Positions 25,113-33,463 of a DNA stretch of 35,886 nt are shown here, one piece after another; positions within the stretch are counted from its first letter, which is position 1; every line of letters begins with the position of its first letter. Under the pieces are notes generated by a model. It was not told where the DNA came from, searched no databases, and saw only the letters and a program-made list of their open reading frames with translations. The stretch comes from Alphaproteobacteria bacterium (GTDB taxonomy: Bacteria > Pseudomonadota > Alphaproteobacteria > Bin95), in NCBI GenBank assembly GCA_022825195.1, contig JAJDYL010000061.1, positions 1-35,886 of the forward strand. The letters run 5' to 3'. The translations under genes were made by a program, and so were the position numbers.

Positions 25113-25796
25113 TCAGAACGGAACGCCGAGGGCTTCGGAGAGGAAGCGGACAAAGGGGCCGCCGGACCGCGCGATGCCGGCGAAGCGGTCGAGGAAATCC
25201 GGTTCGACGGCGTCGGCCTCCGAAACCTCGGCCCGCGCGATGAAGTCCTTGCGTTTCAGGTCCCCGATCAGCGGGTGGTCGGCGTCATAGCCGCGCGGCG
25301 GACGCTTGAGCGATTCGCCCATCATCGAGAAGGTCTCGCAGAACGAAGCGCCGGTGACCCGCCTCCACACCCGGGACCGGCCGGCAATGGCCTCGCGGAT
25401 GGCGCCCACCGCCTCGCCGCCGGGGCGCCAGATGCCGCAGCCCGCGAAGCAGCGGCCCGGCTCCAGATGCAGGTAGAAGCCGGGCGCATGCGCGTCCCTG
25501 CCGGCCGCATGGCGGAAATGCGCGCCGACATTGGTCTTGTAGGGCGTCTTGTCGCGCGAGAATCGGGTGTCGCGGTAGATGCGGAACAGCGAGCCGCCAT
25601 TCGCCCTCGGATCGGCGCGGAAATGCGGGCTGATCGCCGCCAGCGGCTCGCCGAAGGCGGCGATGAAGTCCAGCATCGGGTCGCGCACCTGCCCGATATA
25701 GCGCTCCCGGTTCGCCTCGAACCACGCCCGGTCGTTGTTCTCCTTCAGCTCGCACAGGAAATCGAACAGCGCGGGCGGAATCGCGGGGGCTGTCAC
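25113..25796 (-). CDS. DUF2461 family protein
   Basis: 227 residues. Matches the DUF2461/TIGR02453 family across its length: LFDFLCELKENNDRAWFEANRERYIGQVRDP, RIYRDTRFSRDKTPYKTNVGAHFRH and FYLHLEPGRCFAGCGIWRP. The family is common in bacteria and fungi without a firmly assigned function. No signal peptide or membrane segment is seen. The start is GTG with GGAGGCGAAAC upstream. It is last in the minus-strand series and ends 6 bp from the convergent amidase gene; no terminator hairpin is visible. Confidence 0.88.
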   Translation of the reverse strand: MTAPAIPPALFDFLCELKENNDRAWFEANRERYIGQVRDPMLDFIAAFGEPLAAISPHFRADPRANGGSLFRIYRDTRFSRDKTPYKTNVGAHFRHAAGRDAHAPGFYLHLEPGRCFAGCGIWRPGGEAVGAIREAIAGRSRVWRRVTGASFCETFSMMGESLKRPPRGYDADHPLIGDLKRKDFIARAEVSEADAVEPDFLDRFAGIARSGGPFVRFLSEALGVPF

Positions 25797-25812
25797 CGTT
25801 TCGCCTCCGCCC

Positions 25813-26733
25813 CTACTGGTCCGCCGTGAGCACGGCGTCGATGGCGGCCTTTTCCACTTCGATTTCGACGCCGGCGCGCTCCTGCTGGAGGAGGAGGAAG
25901 GCGCGGGAGTCGCGGTCGCCCCAGCCGCGGCCCAGCGCCTCGCTCATCTCGGCGCGGGTCATGTCGATGAGGCGCATCGGCACGCCCATGTCGCGGCCGA
26001 GCTCGGCGGCGAGCGAGACGTCCTTGTGGGCCAGCCGAAGCGCGAAGTCCGGCGGGTCGTAATCGTTGGGCAGGAAATGGTCCGCCAGGCTGTCGAAGCC
26101 GCGCTGGCGCCCGCGCACGCCCTGGCGGATCGCCTCCCAGAGCGCGAGCGGCTCCACCCCGGCCTTGACGCCGGCGGTGAACATCTCGACGACCGCGGCC
26201 TGCATCGCATAGGCGGAGGCGTTGTGGACGAGCTTGGTGACCGCGCCCGCGCCGAGCGGCCCGACATGGCGCACCTGGTCGCCCATGGCGTCGAGCGGGG
26301 CGCGGTTCGCCTCGAACACCGCCTTGTCGCCGCCGACCAGCACGGCGAGCTTGCCCGACTGCGCCCCGCGCGGGCCCCCGCTCACCGGCGCATCGAACAG
26401 CTCCGCGCCGATTTCCGCAAACGCCGGATGCAGGCGGCGGATGAGCACCGGGGAGTTGGTGGTGAGGTCGAACCAGACCTTGCCGCGCGCGAAGCCCGCC
26501 AGAAGCTCCGGCGCGACGGCCTCCACCTCGGGCGGGCCCGGCAGCGAGGTCAGCACAACGTCCGAGGCCTCCGCCACGGCGCGCGCGCTCGCCGCCCATG
26601 TCGCGCCCGCCGCCTCCAGCGCGCTCGCAGCCTGGCGGTTCAGGTCGTGGACGGTCATCTCGAAACCCGCCCTGCGGATATTGAGCGCCATGGGCCCGCC
26701 CATGGTGCCGAGGCCGATAAATCCGATATGCAC
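25813..26733 (-). CDS. NAD(P)-dependent 3-hydroxyisobutyrate dehydrogenase-like oxidoreductase
   Basis: 306 residues. Beta-hydroxyacid dehydrogenase family: N-terminal Rossmann motif FIGLGTMGGPMALN (5-18), substrate-binding DAPVSGGPRGAQSG (114-127), catalytic Lys167 and Asn171 in GAVTKLVHNASAYA. An all-alpha C-terminal domain follows. Family substrates include 3-hydroxyisobutyrate, tartronate semialdehyde and 6-phosphogluconate; the context does not choose one. The start is GTG (GTG CAT ATC ...) after GAGGGGGAAAA. It lies 42 bp after the small unknown gene and 16 bp before the DUF2461 gene, so all three are probably on one transcript. Confidence 0.88.
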   Translation of the reverse strand: MHIGFIGLGTMGGPMALNIRRAGFEMTVHDLNRQAASALEAAGATWAASARAVAEASDVVLTSLPGPPEVEAVAPELLAGFARGKVWFDLTTNSPVLIRRLHPAFAEIGAELFDAPVSGGPRGAQSGKLAVLVGGDKAVFEANRAPLDAMGDQVRHVGPLGAGAVTKLVHNASAYAMQAAVVEMFTAGVKAGVEPLALWEAIRQGVRGRQRGFDSLADHFLPNDYDPPDFALRLAHKDVSLAAELGRDMGVPMRLIDMTRAEMSEALGRGWGDRDSRAFLLLQQERAGVEIEVEKAAIDAVLTADQ

Positions 26734-26775
26734 TTTTCCCCCTCCCGTCGGGCGGCCGGCGCCGGCCGCCCTGTC

Positions 26776-27123
26776 TCAATCGTGGTCGCTGCGGTGCAGG
26801 ATAGAGCCGGCGATGCCGGTTTCGTAGTCCCTGCCGGCAACCGTCAGCACGGTGCGCCCGCCGGCGTCGCGCACCAGTCCCCGCCGGGTAAGCGCAACGA
26901 ATACGGAGCGGTTGGCGAGCCCGGTCGCGTCGCTAGCGAACACAATCCAGGGCCCGAGGTGGAAGTGGTTGCCGTGGGCGGGCGGCATGGAGGCGATCAC
27001 GGTCTCGCCCTCCTCGGGTCCCGGCGTCGCATAGCGCGGCAGTTCGGCGAGCGCCTGCAGCAGCGCGAGCGTCTTGCACTGCAGGCGGTTGAGCTTGAGC
27101 GGGTTGGGACGGACTTCGGGCAT
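26776..27123 (-). CDS. Uncharacterised small protein
   Basis: 115 residues; no family recognised with confidence. It opens with a basic helix (NPLKLNRLQCKTLALLQALAELP), contains a His-rich core (MPPAHGNHFHLGPWIVFASDATGL) and ends with a winged-helix-like stretch (NRSVFVALTRRGLVRDAGGRTVLTVAGRDYE). The shape hints at a small helix-turn-helix fold, but this is a guess. The ATG is 8 bp after the phosphomannomutase stop, so it is likely in the polysaccharide-precursor operon. It is cytoplasmic by lack of any signal or membrane segment. Confidence 0.75.
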   Translation of the reverse strand: MPEVRPNPLKLNRLQCKTLALLQALAELPRYATPGPEEGETVIASMPPAHGNHFHLGPWIVFASDATGLANRSVFVALTRRGLVRDAGGRTVLTVAGRDYETGIAGSILHRSDHD

Positions 27124-27131
27124 GGGCTGTC

Positions 27132-28520
27132 TCAGATCTCCGGCGGTTCGACGCCCGAGGCGCGCAGTTCGGATGCGAGCGCGGCCTTGAGCCGGTCGAG
27201 CCCGGCCTCTCCCGCCCCCGCATGCGCCTCGCAGCGCGCGACCAGCGCATCCTGCGTGTTGGAGGCGCGCAAGAGCCACCAGCCGTCTTCGGTGGCGACG
27301 CGCACGCCGTCGGTTGCATTCACATCGGCGCCGGCCGCGGCCAGCCGCCGGGCGACCTCTCCCGGAACCGCGAATTTGCGCGTCTCCGGACAGGGAAAGC
27401 GCAGCTCCGGCGTGTTGATCCACACGGGCAGCGACCGGCGGAACTCCGCGAGCGTGAGGCCGGACCGCTCGAGCGCCCCCAGGAGCCGGAGCGCGGCGTA
27501 GAGCCCGTCATCGAAGCCGTACCAGCGGTCGGCGAAGAAGATGTGGCCGCTCATCTCGCCTGCGAGCGGCGTCCCGGTCTCGGCCATGCGACTCTTGATG
27601 AGAGTGTGGCCCGTCTTCCACATCTCGGGCCGCCCGCCGGCCTCGGCCACGGCGTCGAACAGCGCCTGGCTCGCCTTCACATCGGCGATCACGCCTGCGC
27701 CCGGCCGCTCGGCGAGCAGGTCGCGCGCGAGCAGGATGAGCAGCTGGTCCGCCCAGAGCACTTCCCCTTCGCCGTCCACCGCGCCCAGCCGGTCGCCGTC
27801 GCCGTCGAGCGCAATGCCGAGGTCCAGGCCCTCGCGGCGCACCAGATCGACGAGCTGGACCAGGTTTTCCGGCACGGTCGGGTCCGGATGGTGAGCCGGG
27901 AAGGTCCCGTCGATCTCTTCGTTCAGCAGGAAATGTTCGCCCGGCAACAGCGCCGTGAGCCGGGCCATGACGCGCCCGGCCGAGCCGTTGCCGGCATCCC
28001 AGCCGACGCGGAGTCCCGGTCCGTCGCCCGCCTCCTCGGCGAGGCGCGCGACATAGGCGTCCTCGACAGCGACCCCGGAAACCGCGCCCCGCCCCTCGGC
28101 GAACCCGCCTGCGGCGGCGAGCGGCCCGAGCGCCCGGATGTGCTCGCCGAAGAACGCCTCGCCCGCCACCACCATCTTGAAACCGTTGTAGTCGGGCGGG
28201 TTGTGCGAGCCGGTGACCATGACGCCTGCGTCGAGACCCAGATGGTACATGGCGAAATAGAGCATCGGCGTCGGTCCGAGCCCGATGCGGGTCGTGTCGA
28301 TGCCGGCGGCGGAAAGCCCCTCGACCAGCGCCGCCTCGAGGCCGGGGGAACTCAGCCGGCCGTCATAACCCACGGCCGCGCTCTGCCTGTCGCCCCGCGC
28401 CAGCACGGTGCCGAAGGCGCGGCCGAGCGCCAGCGCATCCGCCTCCGACAGGGTCTCGCCGACAATGCCGCGCGCGTCGTACTCCCTGAGGAAGCTCGGG
28501 TGGAAGCCATGCCCCGTCAT
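27132..28520 (-). CDS. Phosphomannomutase/phosphoglucomutase
   Basis: 462 residues. Interconverts hexose 1- and 6-phosphates, feeding nucleotide-sugar synthesis. Four-domain alpha-phosphohexomutase: phosphoserine loop VTGSHNPPDYNGFKM (Ser105), Mg site DGDGDR (Asp239, 241, 243), sugar loop GEMSGH (321-326) and phosphate loop RASNT (418-422). The family is of AlgC/ManB type, and the GEMSGH loop suits both glucose and mannose. The ATG overlaps the ugd stop (ATGA). With galU and ugd it forms a full route from glucose-6-phosphate to UDP-glucuronate. The in-frame extension to 28667 is shadow of ugd. Confidence 0.92.
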   Translation of the reverse strand: MTGHGFHPSFLREYDARGIVGETLSEADALALGRAFGTVLARGDRQSAAVGYDGRLSSPGLEAALVEGLSAAGIDTTRIGLGPTPMLYFAMYHLGLDAGVMVTGSHNPPDYNGFKMVVAGEAFFGEHIRALGPLAAAGGFAEGRGAVSGVAVEDAYVARLAEEAGDGPGLRVGWDAGNGSAGRVMARLTALLPGEHFLLNEEIDGTFPAHHPDPTVPENLVQLVDLVRREGLDLGIALDGDGDRLGAVDGEGEVLWADQLLILLARDLLAERPGAGVIADVKASQALFDAVAEAGGRPEMWKTGHTLIKSRMAETGTPLAGEMSGHIFFADRWYGFDDGLYAALRLLGALERSGLTLAEFRRSLPVWINTPELRFPCPETRKFAVPGEVARRLAAAGADVNATDGVRVATEDGWWLLRASNTQDALVARCEAHAGAGEAGLDRLKAALASELRASGVEPPEI

Positions 28521-29830
28521 GTCGCTCCGCCCTTGCCGACGCCGCGATAGGAAAAGCCGGCCGCCGCCATTTCGGCGGGCTTGTACACATTGCGCAGGTC
28601 GAGAAGCACGGGCGCGGCCATGGCTCTGCCGAGGCGCTCCATGTCCACCGCGCGGAACTCGTTCCATTCCGTCATCAGCACGGCGCAGTCGGCGCCTCGG
28701 GCGGCGTCATAGACATCGCGGCACCAGGCGACATCCGGCAGCAGCGGGCGGGCGGTCTCCATCGCCTGCGGGTCGTAGGCGCGCACCTTCGCCCCGGCCG
28801 CCTGCAGCGCCGGCACCAGCTCCAGGCTCGGCGCCTCGCGCATGTCGTCCGTATTGGGCTTGAAGGCGAGGCCGAGCACCGCGACCGTCTTGCCTGCCGC
28901 ATCGCCGCCGAGCGCCTCCAGCACGCGCCCGGCCATGGCGCGCTTGCGGGCGTCGTTGACGGCGGCGGCCGTCTCCACCAGGCGCACCGGAGACCCGGCA
29001 TCGCTGGCCGTCCGGGTCAGCGCCAGCGTGTCCTTGGGGAAGCAGGAGCCGCCATAGCCGGGGCCGGGATGCAGGAACTTGTCGCCGATCCGCCGGTCGA
29101 GCCCCATGCCGCGCGCCACGTCCTGCACATCCGCGCCCACGCGCTCGCAGAGGTCGGCGATCTCGTTGATGAAGGTGATCTTGACCGCGAGGAAGGCGTT
29201 GGCGGCGTATTTGGTGAGCTCGGCCGTCTCGCGGTCGGTGAACAGGATCGGCGTCTCGCGCAGGAAGAGCGGGCGGTAAAGCTCCTGCATCGCGGCGCGG
29301 GCGCGGTCGGTCTCCGCGCCGATCACCACCCGGTCGGGGTGCATGAAGTCCTCGATCGCCGCGCCCTCGCGCAGGAATTCCGGGTTGGAGACGACATCGA
29401 TCCCGGCGTCCGGGCGCAGTTCGGCGGCGATCCCGGCGACGCGGGCGCCCGTGCCCACCGGCACCGTCGATTTGGTCACCAGCACGGTGTAGCCCCGGAC
29501 CGCCGCCACGACCTCGCGCGCCGCATCGAAGACGAAGCTGAGATCGGCATGGCCGTCGCCGCGCCGGCTCGGCGTGCCGACGGCGATGAACACGATATCC
29601 GCCCCGGCGACCGCAGCCGCGAGGTCGGTGGAGAAGGTCAGCCGCCCGGCCTCGACATTGTGCGCCACGAGGCCGGCGAGGCCCGGCTCGTAGATCGGCA
29701 TGCCGCCCTGCCGGAGCATGCCGATGCGGTCCGCGTCCTTGTCCACGCAGACGACATCGGTGCCGAACTCCGAAAAACAGGCGCCGGTCACCAGGCCGAC
29801 ATAGCCCGCGCCCACCATCGCAATGCGCAT
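28517..29830 (-). CDS. ugd: UDP-glucose 6-dehydrogenase
   Basis: 437 residues, typical length. Oxidises UDP-glucose to UDP-glucuronate with two NAD+, in the cytoplasm, for exopolysaccharide or lipid decoration. The NAD-binding motif is MVGAGYVGLVTG (5-16). A conserved Lys lies in ETAELTKYAANAFLAVKITFINEI (Lys207 and Lys217) and the catalytic Cys263 in GYGGSCFPKD. The C-terminal LGLAFKPNTDDMREAPS is the UDP-binding signature. The gap to galU is 42 bp. No odd residues were seen. The operon order galU-ugd-mutase supports the call. Confidence 0.94.
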   Translation of the reverse strand: MRIAMVGAGYVGLVTGACFSEFGTDVVCVDKDADRIGMLRQGGMPIYEPGLAGLVAHNVEAGRLTFSTDLAAAVAGADIVFIAVGTPSRRGDGHADLSFVFDAAREVVAAVRGYTVLVTKSTVPVGTGARVAGIAAELRPDAGIDVVSNPEFLREGAAIEDFMHPDRVVIGAETDRARAAMQELYRPLFLRETPILFTDRETAELTKYAANAFLAVKITFINEIADLCERVGADVQDVARGMGLDRRIGDKFLHPGPGYGGSCFPKDTLALTRTASDAGSPVRLVETAAAVNDARKRAMAGRVLEALGGDAAGKTVAVLGLAFKPNTDDMREAPSLELVPALQAAGAKVRAYDPQAMETARPLLPDVAWCRDVYDAARGADCAVLMTEWNEFRAVDMERLGRAMAAPVLLDLRNVYKPAEMAAAGFSYRGVGKGGAT

Positions 29831-29872
29831 GTCCCGTCCCCCGCCGCCCGTGCCGCGCCCGCCGCCGCCGCC

Positions 29873-30742
29873 TCAGGCGAAGCGGGCCAGGATTTCCCTT
29901 GCCGCCGGCGCCAGCTCGGGCCGAGCAAGCGCGCAGGCGATATTCGCTTCGAGGAAGCCCATCCGGTCGCCGCAGTCGAACCGCCTTCCCTCGAAACGAA
30001 GGCCGTGGAAGGGCGCGGCGCCGATCGTGCGCGCCATGGCGTCGGTCAACTGGATTTCGCCGCCCGCGCCCGTCTCATGCGCGTCGAGCGCCGTCATCAC
30101 CGAGGAGTCCAGCACATAGCGCCCGACGATGGCGAGCGTCGAGGGGGCGTCCGCCGGGGCCGGCTTCTCGACCAGGCCCCGGACCGAGGCGAGCCGTCCG
30201 TCGTCCGCCGCCACGTCCAGCACGCCGTAGCGGCCGGTCTCCGCGCGCGGCACGTCCATGACCGCGACGACATTGCCGCCATGCTCGCGGTGGACGTCGA
30301 GGAGCTGGCCGAGGCAGGGCTGCCCGGAAAGCACGAGGTCGTCCGGCAGCAGCACGGCGAAGGGCGCGTCTCCCACGACATGGCGCGCGCACCAGACGGC
30401 ATGGCCGAGGCCGAGCGGCGCCTGCTGGCGCACATGCACGACCGCGCCCGCCGCCGGCACCATACCGGAAGCGGCGGCGCGCAAATCCTCCTTGCCGCCC
30501 GCCGCCAGCGCGGAGTCGAGGTCCGCCGCGAGGTCGAAATGGTCCTCCATCGCCGCCTTGCCGCGCGAGGTCACGAACACGAAGCGCTCGATGCCGGCGG
30601 CCCGCGCTTCCTCGACCGCATACTGGATCAGCGGCTTGTCCACCACCGGCAGCATTTCCTTCGGCACCGCCTTGGTGGCCGGCAGGAAGCGCGTGCCGAG
30701 CCCGCCCGCCGGAATGACCGCCGTCTTGACCGGTCGCGTCAT
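29873..30742 (-). CDS. galU: UTP-glucose-1-phosphate uridylyltransferase
   Basis: 289 residues. Makes UDP-glucose from UTP and glucose-1-phosphate. The nucleotide-binding start is AVIPAGGLGTRFLPATKAVPKEMLP (8-32), with PLIQYAVEEA, QAPLGLGHAVWCA, LLPDDL and GEIQLTDAM, all in family order. VEKP in the sugar-binding region is present. The length matches the bacterial enzyme. It lies 42 bp after the J-domain gene and 42 bp before ugd on the same strand. Its product is the substrate of the ugd product next to it. Confidence 0.95.
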   Translation of the reverse strand: MTRPVKTAVIPAGGLGTRFLPATKAVPKEMLPVVDKPLIQYAVEEARAAGIERFVFVTSRGKAAMEDHFDLAADLDSALAAGGKEDLRAAASGMVPAAGAVVHVRQQAPLGLGHAVWCARHVVGDAPFAVLLPDDLVLSGQPCLGQLLDVHREHGGNVVAVMDVPRAETGRYGVLDVAADDGRLASVRGLVEKPAPADAPSTLAIVGRYVLDSSVMTALDAHETGAGGEIQLTDAMARTIGAAPFHGLRFEGRRFDCGDRMGFLEANIACALARPELAPAAREILARFA

Positions 30743-30784
30743 GGATGACCGCCCCTTCTTCCCCGGAACCGGGAGTCCTGCGCT

Positions 30785-31483
30785 TCAGGACCCGAGCAAT
30801 ATATCCTTGGCCTGGTTTATTTGCGCGGCGAAGAATGTCGAGCCGCCCCGGTCGGGGTGGTATTCGCGCATCAGCCGGCGGTGCGCGGCGCGGATTTCCG
30901 CCGCGGCCGCGCCCGGGTTCAGGCCCAGCACCTTGTAGGCCTCGCTGCGGCTCATGCCCGCGCCGCCGGCGGCCGGCGCCTCGCTCGACGCCATGTCCCG
31001 CCAGTTCTCCGGTCCCTCGCGGTCCAGCCAGCTTTCCAGGAGCTGCGCCGAGCGGGGATCGTTGCCGGTATAGAAGCGCAGCAGGTCCATGAGGTCGCCG
31101 TCGCCCAGCCGGTCGAGGCGCGCGCCGGCGTGCGGGCCGTCTATGACCCGCCCGTGCATGGCGCCGCTGTCGTGGTCGAGGCGCATGGCGAGGAAGCGGG
31201 TCTGCACCTCCGAACCCTTGCCGGGGGTCGGGCCCCTCGCCGTCTTCGCCATGTTGCGCGCGCGCCGCCACTGCATGAACAGGCCGAACAGCAGCGGCGC
31301 CAGCAGGGCCAGCATCAGGCCCCGGCCGAACACCACCAGCAGGAGGGCGGCGGCGCCCATGACGAGCACCGCCGCCAGCCGGAGCACGCGCAGCAGCACT
31401 CTCGGGTCGGCGTTGGCGGCCCAGCGCGCCAGCAGCGGCAGACAGACCAGCAGCGCCAGGACCAGGACGACGACGCCGATCAC
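30785..31483 (-). CDS. Membrane-anchored J-domain (DnaJ-like) protein
   Basis: 232 residues. Two N-terminal membrane segments (MIGVVVLVLALLVCLPLL and VLRLAAVLVMGAAALLLVVFG with the following LMLALLAPLLFGLF) precede a cytoplasmic part. The C-terminal J domain at about 170-230 has EAYKVLGLNPGAAAAEIRAAHRRLMREYHPDRGG; HPD is the Hsp70-activating tripeptide. This arrangement resembles Tim14-like bacterial co-chaperones. The start is GTG overlapping the vWA stop (GTGA), with GGAGGGG upstream. Coupling to the vWA gene suggests a joint function, possibly recruiting DnaK to a membrane client. Confidence 0.85.
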   Translation of the reverse strand: MIGVVVLVLALLVCLPLLARWAANADPRVLLRVLRLAAVLVMGAAALLLVVFGRGLMLALLAPLLFGLFMQWRRARNMAKTARGPTPGKGSEVQTRFLAMRLDHDSGAMHGRVIDGPHAGARLDRLGDGDLMDLLRFYTGNDPRSAQLLESWLDREGPENWRDMASSEAPAAGGAGMSRSEAYKVLGLNPGAAAAEIRAAHRRLMREYHPDRGGSTFFAAQINQAKDILLGS

Positions 31484-32193
31484 CGCCGCTTGCCCCTCCC
31501 GCCGCCCGGCAGGGCCTTCATCTGCCCGGCCAATTGCTTCGCCGCGCTTCCGGGAAGCGACGTCAGCGCGGCCCGGCCGCCGGCCGCGAACGCCGCCACG
31601 GCGCGCAGCAGGGCGCGCAGCTGCTCGGCGCTGCCCGTGTCGAACCGGCAGCAGGCGCCGCCGGTCAGCCGGGCGATCTCGTTGAAGCCGCGCGTCGCCA
31701 GCGGATCGCCGCCCTCCTGGAATAGGAAGGCCGGCGTGCCGAGCATGCCGAGCTTCCCGGCCTCGTGCGAGACGCGGTCGATGTCCTCCTCGAACGCATC
31801 GCCCACGAACACCAGCGCGTCCACCTTGCGCTTGTCCGTCTCCTTGGCGGCATGCGCCAGCACGCGGCCGATCTGCGTCAGCCCGCCATAGCAGCGGATC
31901 TGCAGCATGCGCTTCAGCAGGTCGTTCGCGTTGCGCACCCAGCCGCTCGCCTTGCATTCACGGAAGCCGCGATAGAAGACGAGCTGGACTTCGAGCCCGC
32001 CCAGCGCCGCCGCGGTCTGGAACATCTCCGCCTGCAGGTGGCTCGCCCGGTCCCAGGTCGGCTCGCGGCTGGCGGTGGCGTCGAGCGCGAAGATCAGCCG
32101 CCCGCCGCCGCCGGGGCGCGCCGTTCGGGCGGCCTTTTCGAGGAAGGCGTCGATATCGCCCTCGGGCGAGAAGCGTGTCGGCGTTCCGGCCAT
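31480..32193 (-). CDS. vWA domain protein
   Basis: 237 residues. The von Willebrand A-like domain starts at about 32: LIFALDATASREPTWD has the MIDAS pattern DxTxS (Asp38, Thr40, Ser42). LVFVGDAFEEDIDRV supplies the later acidic residues. It binds a metal and probably a protein ligand; it is cytoplasmic. The ATG at 32193 begins the coherent sequence MAGTPTRFSPEGDIDAFLEKAA; the longer open frame to 32619 crosses the antitoxin region in shadow. It is coupled by GTGA to the J-domain gene. Its 5' end (32105-32174) is duplicated at 33341-33410. Confidence 0.83.
   Translation of the reverse strand: MAGTPTRFSPEGDIDAFLEKAARTARPGGGGRLIFALDATASREPTWDRASHLQAEMFQTAAALGGLEVQLVFYRGFRECKASGWVRNANDLLKRMLQIRCYGGLTQIGRVLAHAAKETDKRKVDALVFVGDAFEEDIDRVSHEAGKLGMLGTPAFLFQEGGDPLATRGFNEIARLTGGACCRFDTGSAEQLRALLRAVAAFAAGGRAALTSLPGSAAKQLAGQMKALPGGGRGKRR
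32105..32174 (-). repeat. 70-bp segment duplicated at 33341-33410
   Basis: This part of the vWA gene (coding for RFSPEGDIDAFLEKAARTARPGGG) recurs 1,236 bp to the right in the same orientation with only about four to six differences. The pair flanks the lower-GC Fic module, so it could record the insertion or a recombination that brought the module in. Confidence 0.85.
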
Positions 32194-32347
32194 GGCTGCG
32201 CGGAAACATACACTATCGCGCCGCCCCTGTGTCCCCGGCGCTGCCGGGCGGCTCCATGGTTGCCAAAGGGCCGACGCTTCACCATCATGGAGGAACGACC
32301 TCCGCTCACCGGACGCAACCCGGGACACAACCCGTCGAAGAACGCAA

Positions 32348-32551
32348 ATGGCTGAACGAAAATCTGCTTGCAAACGAGCCCCGGCGCGGCCCGATCTGGA
32401 AAAGCTTCTGGAAGAAGCCAGAAATATCACACTGACAGAAGAGCAGCTTCGTGAGCAGAAGGTGAGTTTTATATATGGAAACGCGCCGCAAAACTCGTGT
32501 ATAACGAAGGAATCTGCCCGTCGGGCTGTTGATCGGATACGTCTTTTGTAA
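32348..32551 (+). CDS. Candidate antitoxin of the Fic protein
   Basis: 67 residues. A charged helical stretch (DLEKLLEEARNITLTEEQLREQK) is followed by VSFIYGN and ITKESARRAVDRIRLL. Small proteins upstream of Fic genes that block them use an inhibitory Ser-x-x-x-Glu-Gly/Asn-type helix; SFIYGN is similar but lacks the Glu. The family name (VbhA-like) is therefore inference. It ends 44 bp before the Fic ATG, same strand, and shares its lower GC. The ribosome site is weak. The 154 bp before it (32194-32347) hold only the vWA upstream region. Confidence 0.55.
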   Translation: MAERKSACKRAPARPDLEKLLEEARNITLTEEQLREQKVSFIYGNAPQNSCITKESARRAVDRIRLL

Positions 32552-32595
32552 TTTTCAGCAAAGTATGCGCCTGTATAATTACAGGTTCGTTTGCG

Positions 32596-33192
32596 ATGTT
32601 CATCCTGGAGGAAGAGCACCCGGAACTATTCGAGCGCATTCAGGAGCAAAACCTGGATCGACAATACGACTTATTGACAAATTGTATTGAAATTGGGCTT
32701 CTGAAAGGTCCTGCTTCGTTCGACAAATATCTTCTTTGGTCGCTTAACCATGTCGCTGTAGCGAACATTTCCCAGTTCGGAGGCCGGTTCCGGCGAGAAC
32801 CTGTCTATGTGGGAAATCATAAACCACCTCACTTCAACGATGTTCCCGATTGGATGGATCGGTTCATCTCCACGGTTCAGGAAAACTGGTATGCATGGAC
32901 AGCTTCCGAACTGGCGGCATATGGGCTTTGGCGCTTGAATTGGGTACATCCCTTCATAGAGGGAAACGGAAGGACTGCCCGGGCAGCCTGCTATTTTCTC
33001 CTATGCGTCAGGTCCGGGTCTATTTTGCCGGGAAGTAAAATTCTCCCTGAAAGAATAAGGGAGAACAGAGAAGAATACGAAGCCGCCCTGATTGCTGCCG
33101 ACCGCGCTTGGGACGCAGGAAACCTGGACTTCAGGCGGATGGAAAACTATCTCGCCGGTCTGCTTATGGAGCAGTTGCAGGATATCGATTAG
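32596..33192 (+). CDS. Fic domain protein (AMP transferase-type)
   Basis: 198 residues. The signature HPFIEGNGRTAR (118-129) is complete, with the catalytic His118 and the GNGRxxR anion hole. Upstream, RQYDLL and GGRFRREPVYVGNHKPPHFNDVPDWMDRF give the flap and N-terminal helices. Fic proteins attach AMP or other phosphate-linked groups to protein targets. No inhibitory helix is seen in the protein itself, so regulation likely lies in the ORF before it. The ATG has no clear ribosome site; the frame is open upstream but lacks another start nearby. GC is lower than in flanking genes, and the module lies between two copies of a 70-bp repeat. Confidence 0.88.
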   Translation: MFILEEEHPELFERIQEQNLDRQYDLLTNCIEIGLLKGPASFDKYLLWSLNHVAVANISQFGGRFRREPVYVGNHKPPHFNDVPDWMDRFISTVQENWYAWTASELAAYGLWRLNWVHPFIEGNGRTARAACYFLLCVRSGSILPGSKILPERIRENREEYEAALIAADRAWDAGNLDFRRMENYLAGLLMEQLQDID

Positions 33193-33340
33193 CGGTCCTC
33201 CGAATACGGACCCCACAGCCCGCTCTCGCTCGGACCGGCGTTCAGAGCCACGCGGTGGCGATTGACACCGCGGTGACGATGGCGAGGACGGGATTGACCG
33301 CGAACCATTGCGCGTCCCGAGCGTGCGTCCGGGCACCGCC

Positions 33341-33411
33341 CCGCCGCCGGGACGCGCCGTTCGGGCGGTCTTTTCGAGGAAGGCGTCGATATCGCCCTCG
33401 AGCGAGAAGCG
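33341..33411 (-). pseudogene. Fragment of a vWA gene 5' end (duplicate)
   Basis: Minus-strand translation gives RFSLEGDIDAFLEKTARTARPGGG, the same as residues 7-30 of the vWA protein with one or two changes. Flanking sequence then differs. No start codon or rest of the gene is present, so it is a non-functional copy. 33193-33340 on the left hold nothing recognisable. Confidence 0.75.
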
Positions 33412-33463
33412 CGCCGCGCGGCGGCCGGAACAGCAAAATGTCGCATGGATGCTTTGCGGTCCT

